This document shows positions 1 to 9,688 of a DNA stretch of 33,610 bases, piece after piece. The translations under genes were made by a program, and so were the position numbers. Where the stretch lies: NCBI GenBank assembly GCA_020725105.1, contig DYFQ01000018.1, positions 16,671 through 50,280 on the forward strand. Direction: 5' to 3'. Under the pieces are notes generated by a model. The model saw nothing but the letters and a program-made list of their open reading frames with translations, did not search any database and was not told the DNA's origin. The stretch's first letter is position 1. Each line of letters opens with the position of its first letter. The stretch comes from Symbiobacterium thermophilum. GTDB taxonomy: Bacteria > Bacillota > Sulfobacillia > DYFQ01.

Positions 1-482
1 GTGACGGCGTAGTGGGTGAGGAGCGGCGAGGCGTTCCTGGCCACCACCGACGACACGTTCACGATGCGCCCCCGGACGCCGTGGCGGACCATGCGGCGGG
101 CCACCCCCTGAGCCACGAGGAAGGCGCCGCGGAGATTGGTCCGGTGGATCCAGTCCCACTCCTCGACGGAGATGTCCAGGAACGGAGTACGGGCCAGCAC
201 TCCGGCGTTGTTCACCAGGATGTGTAACGGACCCAGCCGGGCCTCGGCCTGGTCGAGCAGGCGCTGGACTTCCGCCGGGTCGGACACGTCGGCCTGGATG
301 GCCACGGCTTCCCCGCCGGTCCGCTGGATCGCGGCGACGGTCTCCGCCGCCGCGTCGGCGGAACGGTGGTAATTGACGGCTACCCGGGCGCCCGCCCGTC
401 CGAGGCCGAGCGCCACCGCCCGGCCGATGCCCCGGCTCGCTCCCGTGACCAGCGCCGCCCTACCCCTCAGGTCGTGCTCCAC
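1..482 (-). CDS. SDR-family oxidoreductase (FabG-like), 3' end outside window
   Basis: Partial NAD(P)H-dependent short-chain dehydrogenase/reductase; 160 residues are visible from a GTG start. The Rossmann cofactor motif TGASRGIG sits near residues 13-20, the structural NNAG motif is present, and the strand carrying the catalytic serine region (NVSS) follows. The catalytic tyrosine of YxxxK is visible as YAVT, with the lysine just beyond the window edge. An AGGGGGG ribosome-binding site precedes the start. It resembles 3-oxoacyl-ACP reductase (FabG) and related alcohol or sugar dehydrogenases; the substrate cannot be decided from this half. It begins about 32 bp after the tldE stop on the same strand, so it may be co-transcribed with tldD-tldE. 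Confidence 0.9.
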   Translation of the reverse strand, partial: MEHDLRGRAALVTGASRGIGRAVALGLGRAGARVAVNYHRSADAAAETVAAIQRTGGEAVAIQADVSDPAEVQRLLDQAEARLGPLHILVNNAGVLARTPFLDISVEEWDWIHRTNLRGAFLVAQGVARRMVRHGVRGRIVNVSSVVARNASPLLTHYAV

Positions 483-514
483 TCCGGTTCCCCCCTGCCG
501 CCGACCCGCCGAGA

Positions 515-1867
515 TCAAGCACCGCCCACCGCCAGCCTGGCCACGCGGAAGGTGGGCGCCCCGGCGAAGCCCCACACCGGCACGAACCGGAGATCGGACC
601 CGACGGCGTCGATGTCGCGCAGGAGATCCAGCAGGTGGCCGGCCACGGTCATCTCGCGCACCGGCTCCGCCAGTTTCCCACCGCGGATCCAGCGCCCGTT
701 GACCCCCAGCGACAGGTGGCCGGAGATGGGGTTCGCGCCGCCGGTGCCGAGACCGCTCAGGTCCATGGCGTAGAGGCCGTCTCTGACCTCGCCGACGATC
801 TCTTCCGGGTCAGAATCTCCGGGGGCGACGAAGAGGTTGGTGGGCAACACCGCCGGCACGGCACGGAACGATTCCCTGGCCGCGTTGCCCGTGGACCGGC
901 GGCCGGCCTTGCGTGCGGTGTAGCTGTCGTGGAGAAACCCCTTCAGCACCCCGCCGTCGATCAGTACCGAGCGCCCGGTAGGAGTGCCCTCCCCGTCGAA
1001 GGGAGCGCTGGCCAGCCCCTGGGGCAACCGGCCGTCGTCCACCACCGTCACCAGCTCCGAGGCAACCCGGCTGTCCTCCCTGCCGCAAAACAGCGAGCGG
1101 TTCTTCTGCACCGCGTCGGCCGAGAGAGCCTGGGACAAGAGGATGCCGGCCAGCATGGCTCCGGCGTGGGCCTCGAAGACCACGGGCACCGTCCGGCCGG
1201 GCGCCTGGCGGGCCCCGAGGAGTGAGACGGCGTGGTCCACCGCCTCCGCGGCCAGGCGCTCGGGGTCCAGGGCGGCCAGGGAGCGGCCGTACACGAAGGC
1301 GAACCCCGTCTGCACGTCCCCCGCCGACTCGGCCTGGGCCTGCAGCAGCATGAAGCAGCCGTTGGCCCTGTACTGGCCGCGAAACCCGCGAGAGGTGGCA
1401 AGCTCCACGTCCAGGGCGCGGTCGGTGTATCTCAACGTCCGGACCGAGCGGACCCGGCCGTCACGTTCCAGGGCCAGGCGCTCGGCGGCGACCGCCAGCC
1501 CGACCTTGTCCTCGACGCTGGCCCCGTCGAGGCTGGCGTCGTAACAGTCGAGCGGGGAGAACTCCGCCGGGTCGGGAAGTCCCTGGTGCTCGTCGGGCGC
1601 GGAGAACGCGGCGTTCTCCACCGCCTCTTTCACCAGTCGTTCCAGCCCCGCCTCGGAAAGGTCGGTGGTGTAGGCAAACCCCAGCCGGTGGTCACGGAAC
1701 ACCCGCATGCCGGCCCCCCGGCCGGCCGCGGCGGAGAGCTCTTCCACCTCACCGCGGTAAACCTTGAGGCTGGTTTCCCGCCGGTGTTCCAGGTAAAGCT
1801 CGGCCTCGCCGGCGCCGAGCTTCAACGCCCGGTCCAGGCAGTCCTCGATCCGAAGGCCGGTCGTCAT
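515..1867 (-). CDS. tldE: TldE/PmbA-family protein, metalloprotease subunit
   Basis: 450-residue PmbA/TldE-type protein. In characterised TldD-TldE complexes this is the subunit without the zinc site; it pairs with TldD to degrade unfolded peptides or mature modified peptides and is linked to CcdA antitoxin turnover. The sequence has the family layout: an N-terminal region with VYRGEVEEL and GAGMRVF, and a C-terminal region with VLPTNLFV, GTGGANPISGHLSLGVNGRWI and GEVREMTVAGH-like segments. No HExxH is present, as expected. The start ATG overlaps the tldD stop by one base (TGATG), which implies translational coupling. The reading frame stays open far upstream, but that extension is the shadow of tldD. 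Confidence 0.93.
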   Translation of the reverse strand: MTTGLRIEDCLDRALKLGAGEAELYLEHRRETSLKVYRGEVEELSAAAGRGAGMRVFRDHRLGFAYTTDLSEAGLERLVKEAVENAAFSAPDEHQGLPDPAEFSPLDCYDASLDGASVEDKVGLAVAAERLALERDGRVRSVRTLRYTDRALDVELATSRGFRGQYRANGCFMLLQAQAESAGDVQTGFAFVYGRSLAALDPERLAAEAVDHAVSLLGARQAPGRTVPVVFEAHAGAMLAGILLSQALSADAVQKNRSLFCGREDSRVASELVTVVDDGRLPQGLASAPFDGEGTPTGRSVLIDGGVLKGFLHDSYTARKAGRRSTGNAARESFRAVPAVLPTNLFVAPGDSDPEEIVGEVRDGLYAMDLSGLGTGGANPISGHLSLGVNGRWIRGGKLAEPVREMTVAGHLLDLLRDIDAVGSDLRFVPVWGFAGAPTFRVARLAVGGA

Positions 1868-3258
1868 CAGCCATCCCTCCGCTCGGTCCCGCCCACGGTC
1901 AATTGCTGCACCCGTAGCGTGGGCTGGCCCACTCCGGCCGGGACACCCTGCCCGTCCTTGCCGCAGGTGCCGGCGCCGTGGTCCAGGTCGTCGGCCACCA
2001 TGTCGATGCGGTGGAGCACGGCCGGACCGTTGCCGATGAGGGTGGCGCCCCGCACCGGCTCCTCCAGGCGTCCGCCACGGATGAGGTAACCTTCGGCCAC
2101 CGTGAACACGAAGTCGCCGGTGGCCGTGTTCACCTGGCCGCCCAGGAGGTATCTGGCATAGAGACCGTAATCGGTCGCGCGGATGATTTCCTCGGGCCGG
2201 TGCGGGCCCGGACCGATGAAGGTGTTGGTCATCCGGGGGATCGGGGGGTGCCGGTAGGACTGGCGCCGACCGTTCCCGGTGGAGGGCCGGCCATCCTTTC
2301 GAGCCCGGATCCGGTCGTACATGTAGCCCGTCAGGCGCCCCGCTTCGATGAGCACGGTGCGCTCGGGCGGCTGGCCCTCGTCGTCGAAGCCAAATGACCC
2401 CCACTGGTTCGGAAGGGTCGCGTCGTCGTAGGCCGAGACCACCGGCGAAGCCACCTGCTGGCCCACCCGGCCGGTGTACACCGAACCCTTCTGCACGGCG
2501 TCGGCCTCCAGGCCGTGCCCACACGCCTCGTGGAACAGGACCCCGCCCCAGCCATTGGCTATGACCACGGCCATCGGCCCCGACGGCGCCGGGCGGGCGC
2601 GGAGGTTTACCAGCGCCTGCTCGGCCGCCCGCCGGCCCAGTTCCTCCGGCGGCCACCGGTCGAACAACTCGAATCCCTGCTGCCGCCCGACCCTGGCCGT
2701 GCCGGTCTCGAGTTGCCGGCCGTCGGCCGCGATGGCCCTTACGGCATAGTTCAGGTAGACCCGCTCGTCCTCGGCCCAGAGGCCTTCGGAGTTCACGACG
2801 CCGATGCGCCTGACGGTCTCGCTGTAGTCCACCGTCACCTGCCGGATGAGGTCGCTCGTCCCACGGGCGGCCCGCTCACCCCTCACGACCAGGTCGACCC
2901 GGTAGGCGCCGTCGGCACCGGCGAAGGGACGTCCTACGGTCGGCACCCGGCGCTCCGGTCCCCGGGAGAGGTCGATGACGCGGGAGGAGGCGTGCCGCCG
3001 GCTGGCCGACGCGGCCGTCCGGGCTGCCTCCAGCAGGGCTTCGTCGCTCAGGTCGTCGGTGTACGCGTAGGAACTGGAGTCGCCGGTCACCACCCGGATC
3101 CCGACTCCCATCTCCCGGCCGCTGGTCACGCGTTCGATGCGGCCGGTTTCGGCGTGGATGGTCCGCCTGGCGGTGTCCTCGAAGTAGACTTCGGCAAAGT
3201 CGCAGCCCCACCGGGTGGCCGCGCGGAGGACGCGCCGCAGCGTGGGTTCGGTCAGCAA
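1867..3258 (-). CDS. tldD: TldD-family zinc metalloprotease
   Basis: 463-residue TldD, the catalytic partner of the adjacent TldE. The zinc site is visible as HEACGH at residues 243-248, inside VLFHEACGHGLEA, and the later ligand cysteine is in TCGKDGQ (Cys432), as in characterised TldD proteins. The length fits the family. The start is TTG: the codon directly upstream in frame is TGA, so no earlier start is possible, and an AAAGGGG Shine-Dalgarno lies about 9 bases before it. The gene is coupled to tldE through a one-base stop/start overlap. Just upstream lies a decayed regulator fragment rather than an intact gene, so the operon may start here or at the small gene further upstream. Confidence 0.95.
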   Translation of the reverse strand: MLTEPTLRRVLRAATRWGCDFAEVYFEDTARRTIHAETGRIERVTSGREMGVGIRVVTGDSSSYAYTDDLSDEALLEAARTAASASRRHASSRVIDLSRGPERRVPTVGRPFAGADGAYRVDLVVRGERAARGTSDLIRQVTVDYSETVRRIGVVNSEGLWAEDERVYLNYAVRAIAADGRQLETGTARVGRQQGFELFDRWPPEELGRRAAEQALVNLRARPAPSGPMAVVIANGWGGVLFHEACGHGLEADAVQKGSVYTGRVGQQVASPVVSAYDDATLPNQWGSFGFDDEGQPPERTVLIEAGRLTGYMYDRIRARKDGRPSTGNGRRQSYRHPPIPRMTNTFIGPGPHRPEEIIRATDYGLYARYLLGGQVNTATGDFVFTVAEGYLIRGGRLEEPVRGATLIGNGPAVLHRIDMVADDLDHGAGTCGKDGQGVPAGVGQPTLRVQQLTVGGTERRDG

Positions 3259-3376
3259 TCACTCGCGCCCCTTTCCGGGAAGATCGACCGAAGCAGCCGC
3301 TTCTTCCCCGAGGGACGGTTTTCCTTGAGGGCCGGTCCTCATGTCGCGCTGCCCGGAGCGCGCAGAGGCCTGTTAC

Positions 3377-3561
3377 TTATGGTAGCTCCTTGAGCCTGGA
3401 ATCGTCGAAGTAGGCGGCCAGCACCTGACGCTGGAACTCCGTGGCGTCACGGTCGGCGGCCAGGCCGGGCAGCGCGGGCGCGGCCGGCACTCTGCGGGCG
3501 CCGGCCTGGAGGGCGGCCACTGGATACGCAGGCGGTTGGGGTCGGCAAGGGCCTTGCGACC
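3377..3561 (-). pseudogene. Remnant of an ArsR/DUF2087-type transcriptional regulator
   Basis: Two short pieces typical of one protein family lie close together in different frames. At 3520-3555 the minus strand reads KALADPNRLRIQ, the hallmark start of the ArsR winged-helix domain. At 3380-3439 another frame reads EFQRQVLAAYFDDSRLKELP, which resembles the start of the DUF2087 domain (VL..FFDxxxRLKxIP), and then stops at TAA (3377-3379). In intact ArsR-DUF2087 regulators these segments are separated by the rest of the helix-turn-helix domain and followed by a longer DUF2087 domain. Here only about 80 bp separates them and the C-terminal part is missing. I infer an internal deletion, a frameshift and truncation. 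The matches are by eye and short. Confidence 0.45.
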
Positions 3562-3570
3562 GGACCGAGC

Positions 3571-3795
3571 TCAGCCCGAACCGGTGTCGCCGGGACCACC
3601 TCCGGGCGGGGGGCCGTACTTCTCCAGCTGCTTTTCCAGCCGCCGGAGAACCTGCGTGCCCAGGGTCTGAGCCACCCCTTCCCTGAAGCTCGCATAATCC
3701 GCGTACCCGAACTGCCGGGCCAGCGCCTGCTCCATCTCGGCCCGCGTCGGGCCGGCCGCTTCGGGCCGCGACGGTCCGGCATCAGGCATCGACAT
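3571..3795 (-). CDS. Small hypothetical protein (74 aa)
   Basis: A 74-residue ORF that I do not recognise. It starts at ATG with a well-placed GGGAGG Shine-Dalgarno (spacing about 5). The first 17 residues are Pro/Ala-rich. A charged, probably helical core follows, with EMEQALARQFGYADY and LRRLEKQLEKYG, and the tail is Gly/Pro-rich and ends GDTGSG. The frame stays open upstream as Gly/Pro-rich shadow, so the internal ATG was chosen by its ribosome-binding site. It lies between the threonine dehydratase gene and the ArsR/DUF2087 remnant. The remnant's N-terminal piece is in the same frame just past the stop. It may be a genuine small cytoplasmic protein; no function can be assigned. Confidence 0.5.
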   Translation of the reverse strand: MSMPDAGPSRPEAAGPTRAEMEQALARQFGYADYASFREGVAQTLGTQVLRRLEKQLEKYGPPPGGGPGDTGSG

Positions 3796-3976
3796 CGCGC
3801 CTCCCTGACATACCGTTCCCCCACCCCGACCAGAACCGCCGCCGCCAGCGCCGCCGGAGGACGCACGGGCGGGACGGCGAGCATGAAACGGGCCTGGGGG
3901 AAGAATGTCCCAGAAGCAGCAGCCTACTCCTGGCAATATTCCCCAGCCGGCGCCGCCGCCCGGCCCCCCACGGTCG

Positions 3977-4003
3977 AAAACACCTGGAGGAAACACCCGG
4001 AGG
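3977..4003. repeat. Tandem duplication of a 13-14 bp unit
   Basis: Two adjacent near-identical copies, AAAACACCTGGAGG (3977-3990) and AAACACCCGGAGG (3991-4003), lie just past the threonine dehydratase stop. No function is evident. The remainder of 3796-4020 contains no other gene or clear signal. Confidence 0.5.
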
Positions 4004-4020
4004 AATTCAGGCCCAGGAGC

Positions 4021-5016
4021 TCATGATCTCCTCGTCGGAGAACCGCCGCTACCAGACGGCGGGAGGTCCAGCAGCCTCTTGAACGCCTCGTCGGACAGGT
4101 TGGCCCCCGAGACCACCACGGCGATCCGGCTCCCGAACCGGCCGGCACCATACCGCAGCAGCGCCGCCACCCCGGCAACGCCCGCCGGCTCGGCCACCAC
4201 CCGCTCAGTGGCCAGGAGCACCGCCATGGCCTCGAGCAACTCGGCGTCGGTCACCGGCAGCACCCCGGCCACGTACCGGCGGGTAAGCTCCAGGGTCCAC
4301 TCCCCCGGCTTCCTTGCCGCCAGGCCGTCGGCCACCGTTTCCACCCGCTCCAGTTCGACAACGCGGCCGGCGGCCAGGGACCGGATCATGGAGTCGGCTC
4401 CCTCGGGCTGAATACCGAAGACCCGCGGCGCGGGGTTCAGGTAGCTGCCGCAAGCGGCAAGCCCGCTCACCAGTCCGCCTCCTCCGACCCCCACCAGCAC
4501 GGCGTCGAAATCCCCGGCGGACGCAAGTTCCAGGGCCAGGGTTCCCTGGCCGGCGATGACGTGGGGGTCGTCGTAGGCGTGGACCTGGCTGAGCCCCCCG
4601 GCCCGGCCGAGCTCCAGGCTCCGCTCGTAGGCCGCCTGGTAGTCGTCGCCGTGCTCCACCACCCGGGCGCCCTCGGCCTGGATGGCCGCCACCTTCTGCG
4701 GGTTGGCTCCTCGGGGCACGCACACGACGGCCGGCCGGCCGTACAGCCGCGCCGCCCGGGCCACCGCCAGGCCGTGGTTGCCGGCCGACGCGGTGATCAC
4801 CCCGCCCGTGGTACCGGAGTCGGCCAGGGCCTGGAGCTTCACCAGGGCACCACGCAGCTTGAAGGTACGAATGGGAGTGAAGCAGTCCAGCTTCAGGTAG
4901 ATCTCGGCACCGACCCGGGCGGACAGATTCGGAGCGGCCAGCACCGGCGTGGGCGGGAAAACCCGCCTGACCACCGCCTCGGCGTGAACGAAGTCACTGA
5001 GTTCGAGCCCAACCAC
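4021..5016 (-). CDS. Threonine/serine dehydratase, PLP-dependent, without ACT domain
   Basis: 331-residue fold-type II PLP enzyme of the IlvA/TdcB group, which deaminates L-threonine to 2-oxobutanoate or L-serine to pyruvate. The PLP lysine is Lys53 in TFKLRGA, the substrate loop SAGNHG is at 77-82, and the phosphate-binding glycine loop GVGGGGL is near 176-182. The C-terminal strand VVSGAN is present. It has no C-terminal ACT regulatory domain, so it resembles short catabolic or serine/threonine dehydratases rather than feedback-regulated biosynthetic IlvA. Start GTG with GGGGGTGG about 5 bases upstream. A serine racemase or diaminobutyrate-type activity cannot be excluded. It lies 67 bp downstream of uvrB, a position often held by uvrA in other bacteria. 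Confidence 0.88.
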   Translation of the reverse strand: MVGLELSDFVHAEAVVRRVFPPTPVLAAPNLSARVGAEIYLKLDCFTPIRTFKLRGALVKLQALADSGTTGGVITASAGNHGLAVARAARLYGRPAVVCVPRGANPQKVAAIQAEGARVVEHGDDYQAAYERSLELGRAGGLSQVHAYDDPHVIAGQGTLALELASAGDFDAVLVGVGGGGLVSGLAACGSYLNPAPRVFGIQPEGADSMIRSLAAGRVVELERVETVADGLAARKPGEWTLELTRRYVAGVLPVTDAELLEAMAVLLATERVVAEPAGVAGVAALLRYGAGRFGSRIAVVVSGANLSDEAFKRLLDLPPSGSGGSPTRRS

Positions 5017-5083
5017 GGCGCCACCCCCGCACTGCGGCGCGGCCTCCGCGGCCGCGCCCCATGCGCGGTGCGTTCAACCTCCC

Positions 5084-7063
5084 TCAGGCCCGCACCTGCT
5101 GCTCCAGTTCGAAGATCATGTCCCGCAGGGTGGCGGCCCGCTCGAACTCCAGCCGCCGGGCGGCGTCCTTCATCTCCTTGCGGAACCGCTCGATCAGGGC
5201 GGGCACCTCGCGCCGCGGCAGTTCCTTCAGGTTTTCCGGCAGGTACTCCATGGTCCGCTCGGCCACCCGGGTGGCCTGGATGACGTCGCGGACCGCCTTT
5301 CTGACCGTTTCGGGAGTGATGCCGTGGCGCCGGTTGTATTCCATCTGGATCCGGCGGCGGCGGTTGGTCTCGGCGATGGCCCGCCGCATGGAGTCGGTCA
5401 CCACGTCGGCATACATGATCACCTGGCCGTGGACGTTTCGGGCCGCCCGGCCGATGGTCTGGATCAGCGAGGTCTCCGACCGCAGGTACCCTTCCTTGTC
5501 GGCGTCCAGGATGGCCACCAGCGATACCTCGGGCAGGTCGAGGCCCTCCCGAAGGAGGTTGATGCCCACCAGCACGTCGAAGACGCCGAGCCGCAGGTCG
5601 CGGATGATCTCCATCCGCTCCAGGGTGTCCACCTCCGAGTGCATGTAGCGGGCCTTGACACCGTGCTCCTTCAGGAAGTCGGTCAGGTCCTCGGCCATCT
5701 TCTTGGTCAGGGTGGTGACCAGCACCCGCTCGCGGGCGGCCACCCGGCGCCGGATCTCGTCCATCAGGTCGTCGATCTGGCCCTCGGTGGGCCGGACCGC
5801 CACTTCCGGGTCCACCAGGCCGGTCGGCCGGACGATCTGTTCCACGAGCGCGGCCGAGTGCTTGAGCTCGTACGGTCCGGGGGTGGCGGAAACGAACACC
5901 ACCTGGCCCACCCTGGCCTCGAATTCCTGGAAGGTCAGCGGCCGGTTGTCGTAGGCCGACGGCAGCCGGAAACCGTGGGCCACCAGGGCGTCCTTGCGGG
6001 ACCGGTCGCCGTGGTACATCCCCCGAAGCTGGGGAACGGTCTGGTGGGACTCGTCCACCACCACCAGGAAGTCCTCGGGGAAGAAGTCCAGGAGGGTGAA
6101 GGGGGGCTGGCCGGGCGCGCGGCCGGTGAGGTGGCGGGAGTAGTTCTCGACTCCGGGGCAGTAGCCCACCTCCCGGAGCATCTCCAGGTCGTAGCGGGTG
6201 CGCTGCTCAAGCCGTTGCGCCTCCAGGAGCTTGCCCCGGGACCTGAAGTACGCCAGCCGGTCCTCCAGTTCGGCCTCGATGGCCACGATGGCCCGGCGGA
6301 GCTTCTCCTCGGTGGTCACGTAGTGGCTGGCGGGGAAGATGGCCACGTGGTCCCGTTCCGCCAGCACCTCGCCGGTGAGCACGTCCATTTCGGTGATGCG
6401 CTCGATCCGGTCGCCCCAGAACTCCACCCGGACGGCCCGCTCGGTGAAGGAGGCCGGGAACACGTCCAGCGTGTCGCCGCGGACCCGGAAGGTCCCCCGC
6501 TCGAAGGCGACGTCGTTGCGCTGGTACTGGATGTCCACCAGCTTTCTCAGGGTTTCGTCCCGGTCGCGCACCATGCCGACCCGCAGCGAGACCGACAGGT
6601 CCCGGTAGTCCTCGGGGGCGCCCAGGCCGTAGATGCAGGAGACACTGGCCACGATGACGACGTCCCGCCGCTCGAACAGGGCCGAGGTGGCGGAGTGGCG
6701 GAGCTTGTCGATCTCGTCGTTGATGAGCGCGTCTTTCTCGATATAGGTGTCGGTCTGGGGCAGGTACGCCTCGGGCTGGTAGTAGTCGTAGTAGCTGACG
6801 AAGTACTCGACGGCGTTTTCCGGGAAGAATTGCTTGAACTCGCTGCAGAGCTGGGCCGCCAGGATCTTGTTGTGGGCGATCACCAGGGTGGGCCGCTGAA
6901 GCTCCTCGATGGCCCACGATACGGTCGCGGTTTTCCCGGACCCGGTGATCCCCAGCAGCGTGACGGCGCAGTGCCCGGCCCGCACCGCCTCCACCAGTTG
7001 CCGGATGGCCCGGGGCTGGTCTCCACTGGGGTTGAAGTCGGCGACCATCTTGAAGGGCGGCAT
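5084..7063 (-). CDS. uvrB: UvrABC excinuclease subunit B
   Basis: 659-residue UvrB, the helicase-fold damage-verification subunit of nucleotide excision repair. UvrA loads it and it recruits UvrC. Walker A GITGSGKT is at 38-45. The beta-hairpin region rich in Tyr ([10 protein letters not shown], about 91-100) that clamps one DNA strand is intact. The DESH box is near 335, and helicase motifs V/VI ([28 protein letters not shown]) follow. The UVR domain that contacts UvrC is at about 622-657 ([22 protein letters not shown]). The length is normal. Start ATG with GGAGG about 6 bases upstream. It is the last gene of the ftsEX/ctp/PDZ block, 34 bp after the PDZ gene. No uvrA is present in the window. 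Confidence 0.98.
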   Translation of the reverse strand: MPPFKMVADFNPSGDQPRAIRQLVEAVRAGHCAVTLLGITGSGKTATVSWAIEELQRPTLVIAHNKILAAQLCSEFKQFFPENAVEYFVSYYDYYQPEAYLPQTDTYIEKDALINDEIDKLRHSATSALFERRDVVIVASVSCIYGLGAPEDYRDLSVSLRVGMVRDRDETLRKLVDIQYQRNDVAFERGTFRVRGDTLDVFPASFTERAVRVEFWGDRIERITEMDVLTGEVLAERDHVAIFPASHYVTTEEKLRRAIVAIEAELEDRLAYFRSRGKLLEAQRLEQRTRYDLEMLREVGYCPGVENYSRHLTGRAPGQPPFTLLDFFPEDFLVVVDESHQTVPQLRGMYHGDRSRKDALVAHGFRLPSAYDNRPLTFQEFEARVGQVVFVSATPGPYELKHSAALVEQIVRPTGLVDPEVAVRPTEGQIDDLMDEIRRRVAARERVLVTTLTKKMAEDLTDFLKEHGVKARYMHSEVDTLERMEIIRDLRLGVFDVLVGINLLREGLDLPEVSLVAILDADKEGYLRSETSLIQTIGRAARNVHGQVIMYADVVTDSMRRAIAETNRRRRIQMEYNRRHGITPETVRKAVRDVIQATRVAERTMEYLPENLKELPRREVPALIERFRKEMKDAARRLEFERAATLRDMIFELEQQVRA

Positions 7064-7097
7064 CGAGAACCTCCGAAGCTGGCGCGGCGGGCGGCAC

Positions 7098-8381
7098 CTA
7101 CCGGCGCCAGAGGTCTTTCAGGGCCCGCCAGGCCCGGTCCAGGCGCCCCATGGGTGACAGCCGCCCCAGTTCCACGTGGCTTTCGTCGCCGGGCTCGGGA
7201 ACGGGGATGATCCCCAGCGGCGTCTGGCCACCCATGTAGTGGTCGGTCCGGGCCACAAACTCCGAGCCGTCGGGCCGCCTGACGGACAGTTCCAGGTAGA
7301 AGCTGGCGTCCAGCAGGGCGTGGCGCAGTTCCTCCCGGCCGTTCACGAGCCGGTCGTTGACGGTCAGGATCACGTCGCCCGACCCCAGGCCCAGGCCGGC
7401 GGCCGGGGAACAGGGCATCACGTCCAGCAGTCGCACGCCTCGCTCGGGCGGGACGAAATAGGGCCGGCCGTGCTGCTCCCGCCCCATGCCGACGCGAACG
7501 ACCCACTCGTGGCCGAGCGGCGCGAACAGGGCGGCTACCCACCAGAAGGGCGCGGAGCGGGAGGCCACGACGGCCAGCGCGAGCAGGCTCACGCTGTACA
7601 GCATCAGGTAGAGGGCGCTTTTCCGCACCCTTACCTTGGGCGGCACCGTCAGCGCCAGGTCCCCGTAGCCCAGAATGGCGGCCACCGGAAGCAGGGTGTA
7701 CACCACGTCCGGGCGGTCGGCCAGTTCCGCGACGGGCCGGATGAGAGGCCACCACTCGGGCATCTCGATGAGGCCTTCCAGCAACTCGCGGTGGGGCACG
7801 GCGATGAGGAACAGCACCGCCAGGGGCAACGGCCAGAACTTCTGCAGGCTGAAGCCGCCCACCACCCGGTTGAACCGGTCGCGCACATAGAGGGGCGTGG
7901 CGTGGGCGGCGCCGCTCATCCAGATGAGCAGGCTCTCGATGATGTGCAGCACGGCCACGAGGCCCATGAGCCCGGGGATGTTGACCTGGGGCCAGCCGAC
8001 CACCAGCGAGGTCAGCGCCACCAGGCCCCCGGCGTAGGCGAAGCAGACGAACCTGGGGTGAACCAGCATCAACACCACGGCCACCAGGAGGACGTAGCCG
8101 ATGCCGGTCCCCTCGAGGGACACCCCGACCACCGCCATGACCAGGCTGCCGGTGATACCGGCCACCGCCCCGGAGGCAAACGCCAGCAACGTGCGCTGGA
8201 AGACGGTGGACTTGGCCGCGCCGTAGATGCGCCGCTCCAAGTCGTGGATCCGGCCGTACTGCATGGCGGTGATGCCCACCAGGATCCAGAAGAACAACGA
8301 GTTGGACGGGCTGAAGACGAACTGCGGAATCGTCTTCACCACGGCCAACCCGATATCAAGCCACGGATAAAGCACGATCAA
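7098..8381 (-). CDS. Polytopic membrane protein with C-terminal PDZ domain (MinJ-like)
   Basis: 427-residue integral membrane protein. The first 300 or so residues hold about eight hydrophobic segments. A soluble PDZ domain follows at roughly 320-375, with the pattern [29 protein letters not shown], and then a charged tail. This layout matches B. subtilis MinJ, a topological factor linking DivIVA to MinD at division sites; in B. subtilis minJ also lies near ftsEX and ctpB. Function as a division-site or envelope scaffold is inferred from this layout and context. The TTG start is 19 bases after the ctpA stop, with GGCGGTGA upstream; a GTG two codons later is possible. It belongs to the ftsE-ftsX-M23-ctpA-PDZ-uvrB series. 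Confidence 0.82.
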   Translation of the reverse strand: MIVLYPWLDIGLAVVKTIPQFVFSPSNSLFFWILVGITAMQYGRIHDLERRIYGAAKSTVFQRTLLAFASGAVAGITGSLVMAVVGVSLEGTGIGYVLLVAVVLMLVHPRFVCFAYAGGLVALTSLVVGWPQVNIPGLMGLVAVLHIIESLLIWMSGAAHATPLYVRDRFNRVVGGFSLQKFWPLPLAVLFLIAVPHRELLEGLIEMPEWWPLIRPVAELADRPDVVYTLLPVAAILGYGDLALTVPPKVRVRKSALYLMLYSVSLLALAVVASRSAPFWWVAALFAPLGHEWVVRVGMGREQHGRPYFVPPERGVRLLDVMPCSPAAGLGLGSGDVILTVNDRLVNGREELRHALLDASFYLELSVRRPDGSEFVARTDHYMGGQTPLGIIPVPEPGDESHVELGRLSPMGRLDRAWRALKDLWRR

Positions 8382-8399
8382 GTCACCGCCATCGTGGCG

Positions 8400-9656
8400 C
8401 TAGCCCCCGCGGATCCGCTCGGCCAGGAGTTCCAGGGCCTTGCGAAGCTGGACGTTGCGGGGATCGTCGGGATCGTCCAGGCGGACCCGGCCTTCGTCCG
8501 GCCCGGCTTTTTCGTTCTCGACCACCACGTGGGGCTCGATGCCCTGACCGTGAATGGTGTGGCCGTTAGGCGTCAGGTACTGGGCGGTCGTGATCCGTAC
8601 GGCGGTCGGTTGCTCCAGGTAGTTCAACTCCCAGACGCGCTGGACCGACGCCTTGCCGAAGGTCCTGGTGCCGACCAGGAGCCCCGCCTCCCGGTCCTTG
8701 ATGGCGCCGGCGACGATTTCCGACGCGCTGGCCGAGTTCTCGTTCACCAGCACCACCAGGGGGATCCCCAGCCCGCCACCGCTGGCCCGGTAGACCTTGG
8801 GCGCGGCCCCGCGCTCCACCACCTGCACTATGGGGCCGGCAGGCAGAAGGAGGTCGGCGAACTCGATGGAGACGTCGAGGTAGCCGCCGGGGTTGGAACG
8901 CAGGTCCAGGAGCAGGCCCTTGGGCTGGGCCTGCTGCGCGGCCTGCCACGCCGCCCGGAACTGGGCCATGGTCTTCTCGTTGAACATCATGAGCCTGATA
9001 TAGGCCACCGGCCCGGCCTCGGTCCGGAAGACCTTGTGGCTGACGGTGGGAATCTCGATGACGGCCCGCTCGATGGTGACGTCGAAGTCCTCCACACCGG
9101 CCCGGCGGATGGTCAGGGTCACCTTGGTGCCCGGCTTCCCGCGGATCATCGTGGCGACCTCGTCCACCTTGCGGCCGACGACGTCCTGCCCGTCGACCTT
9201 GACGATGCGGTCACCCTCTCGCAGGCCCGCCTTGTCGGCGGGAGTGCCGTCAAACGGGGCGACGACCACCACGTGACCGTCCTTGGCTTCAATCTGCATC
9301 CCCACGCCCGCGTAGAGGCCCGCGCCCTCGATGCGCATCTCCTCGAACAGGCGGGCGTCGAGGTAGTACGAATATGGGTCGCCAACGGCCTCCACCAGAC
9401 CGCGGGTAGCGCCCTCGATCAGCTTGCCCGGGTCGGAAACGGCCTCTGGATCGACGTACTCCTGTTGCAGCCGCTTGAGGACGTCAAAGAACTGGCGCCA
9501 TTCGGGGGTGTCCAGGTCGGCCGGTGCCGAGGTCAGATACGGGCTAAGGTAGGAGCGCGCCCAGGGTATCCGTCCGGTGGCCATCCCCCAGGTCACGGTG
9601 TTGGTCAACAAGAGCATGACGATGAGCCAGAGGACGGCCGTGCGACGCCGCATCAT
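8400..9656 (-). CDS. ctpA: S41 C-terminal processing protease (CtpA/CtpB family)
   Basis: 418-residue secreted or membrane-anchored serine protease. One N-terminal hydrophobic anchor (residues about 6-27) is followed by a helical region, a PDZ domain at about 115-190 and the S41 catalytic core. The Ser/Lys dyad fits Ser310 in NENSASASE and Lys335 in TFGKASVQ; their 25-residue spacing equals that of CtpB in B. subtilis. In spore-formers CtpB cleaves SpoIVFA and SpoIIQ during sigma-K activation. Other family members cut division or cell-wall regulators, and the neighbours here (ftsEX, M23 peptidase, PDZ scaffold) allow either role. The tandem ATG at 9656/9653 is used because upstream sequence in frame is hairpin-forming and lacks a signal anchor. 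Confidence 0.93.
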   Translation of the reverse strand: MMRRRTAVLWLIVMLLLTNTVTWGMATGRIPWARSYLSPYLTSAPADLDTPEWRQFFDVLKRLQQEYVDPEAVSDPGKLIEGATRGLVEAVGDPYSYYLDARLFEEMRIEGAGLYAGVGMQIEAKDGHVVVVAPFDGTPADKAGLREGDRIVKVDGQDVVGRKVDEVATMIRGKPGTKVTLTIRRAGVEDFDVTIERAVIEIPTVSHKVFRTEAGPVAYIRLMMFNEKTMAQFRAAWQAAQQAQPKGLLLDLRSNPGGYLDVSIEFADLLLPAGPIVQVVERGAAPKVYRASGGGLGIPLVVLVNENSASASEIVAGAIKDREAGLLVGTRTFGKASVQRVWELNYLEQPTAVRITTAQYLTPNGHTIHGQGIEPHVVVENEKAGPDEGRVRLDDPDDPRNVQLRKALELLAERIRGG

Positions 9657-9688
9657 GGGTCCGGTTTGCCCCTTCCCGCCCGGGTGTT

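Noticed and set aside
1868-2656. N-terminal extension of the tldE reading frame
   Set aside because: It overlaps tldD completely in another frame, is Gly/Arg/Pro-rich, and the start at 1867 forms a TGATG overlap typical of coupled genes.
5017-5083. Expectation of uvrA directly downstream of uvrB
   Set aside because: Only a 67-bp gap and a threonine dehydratase gene follow; uvrA is simply elsewhere, which is common and not noteworthy alone.
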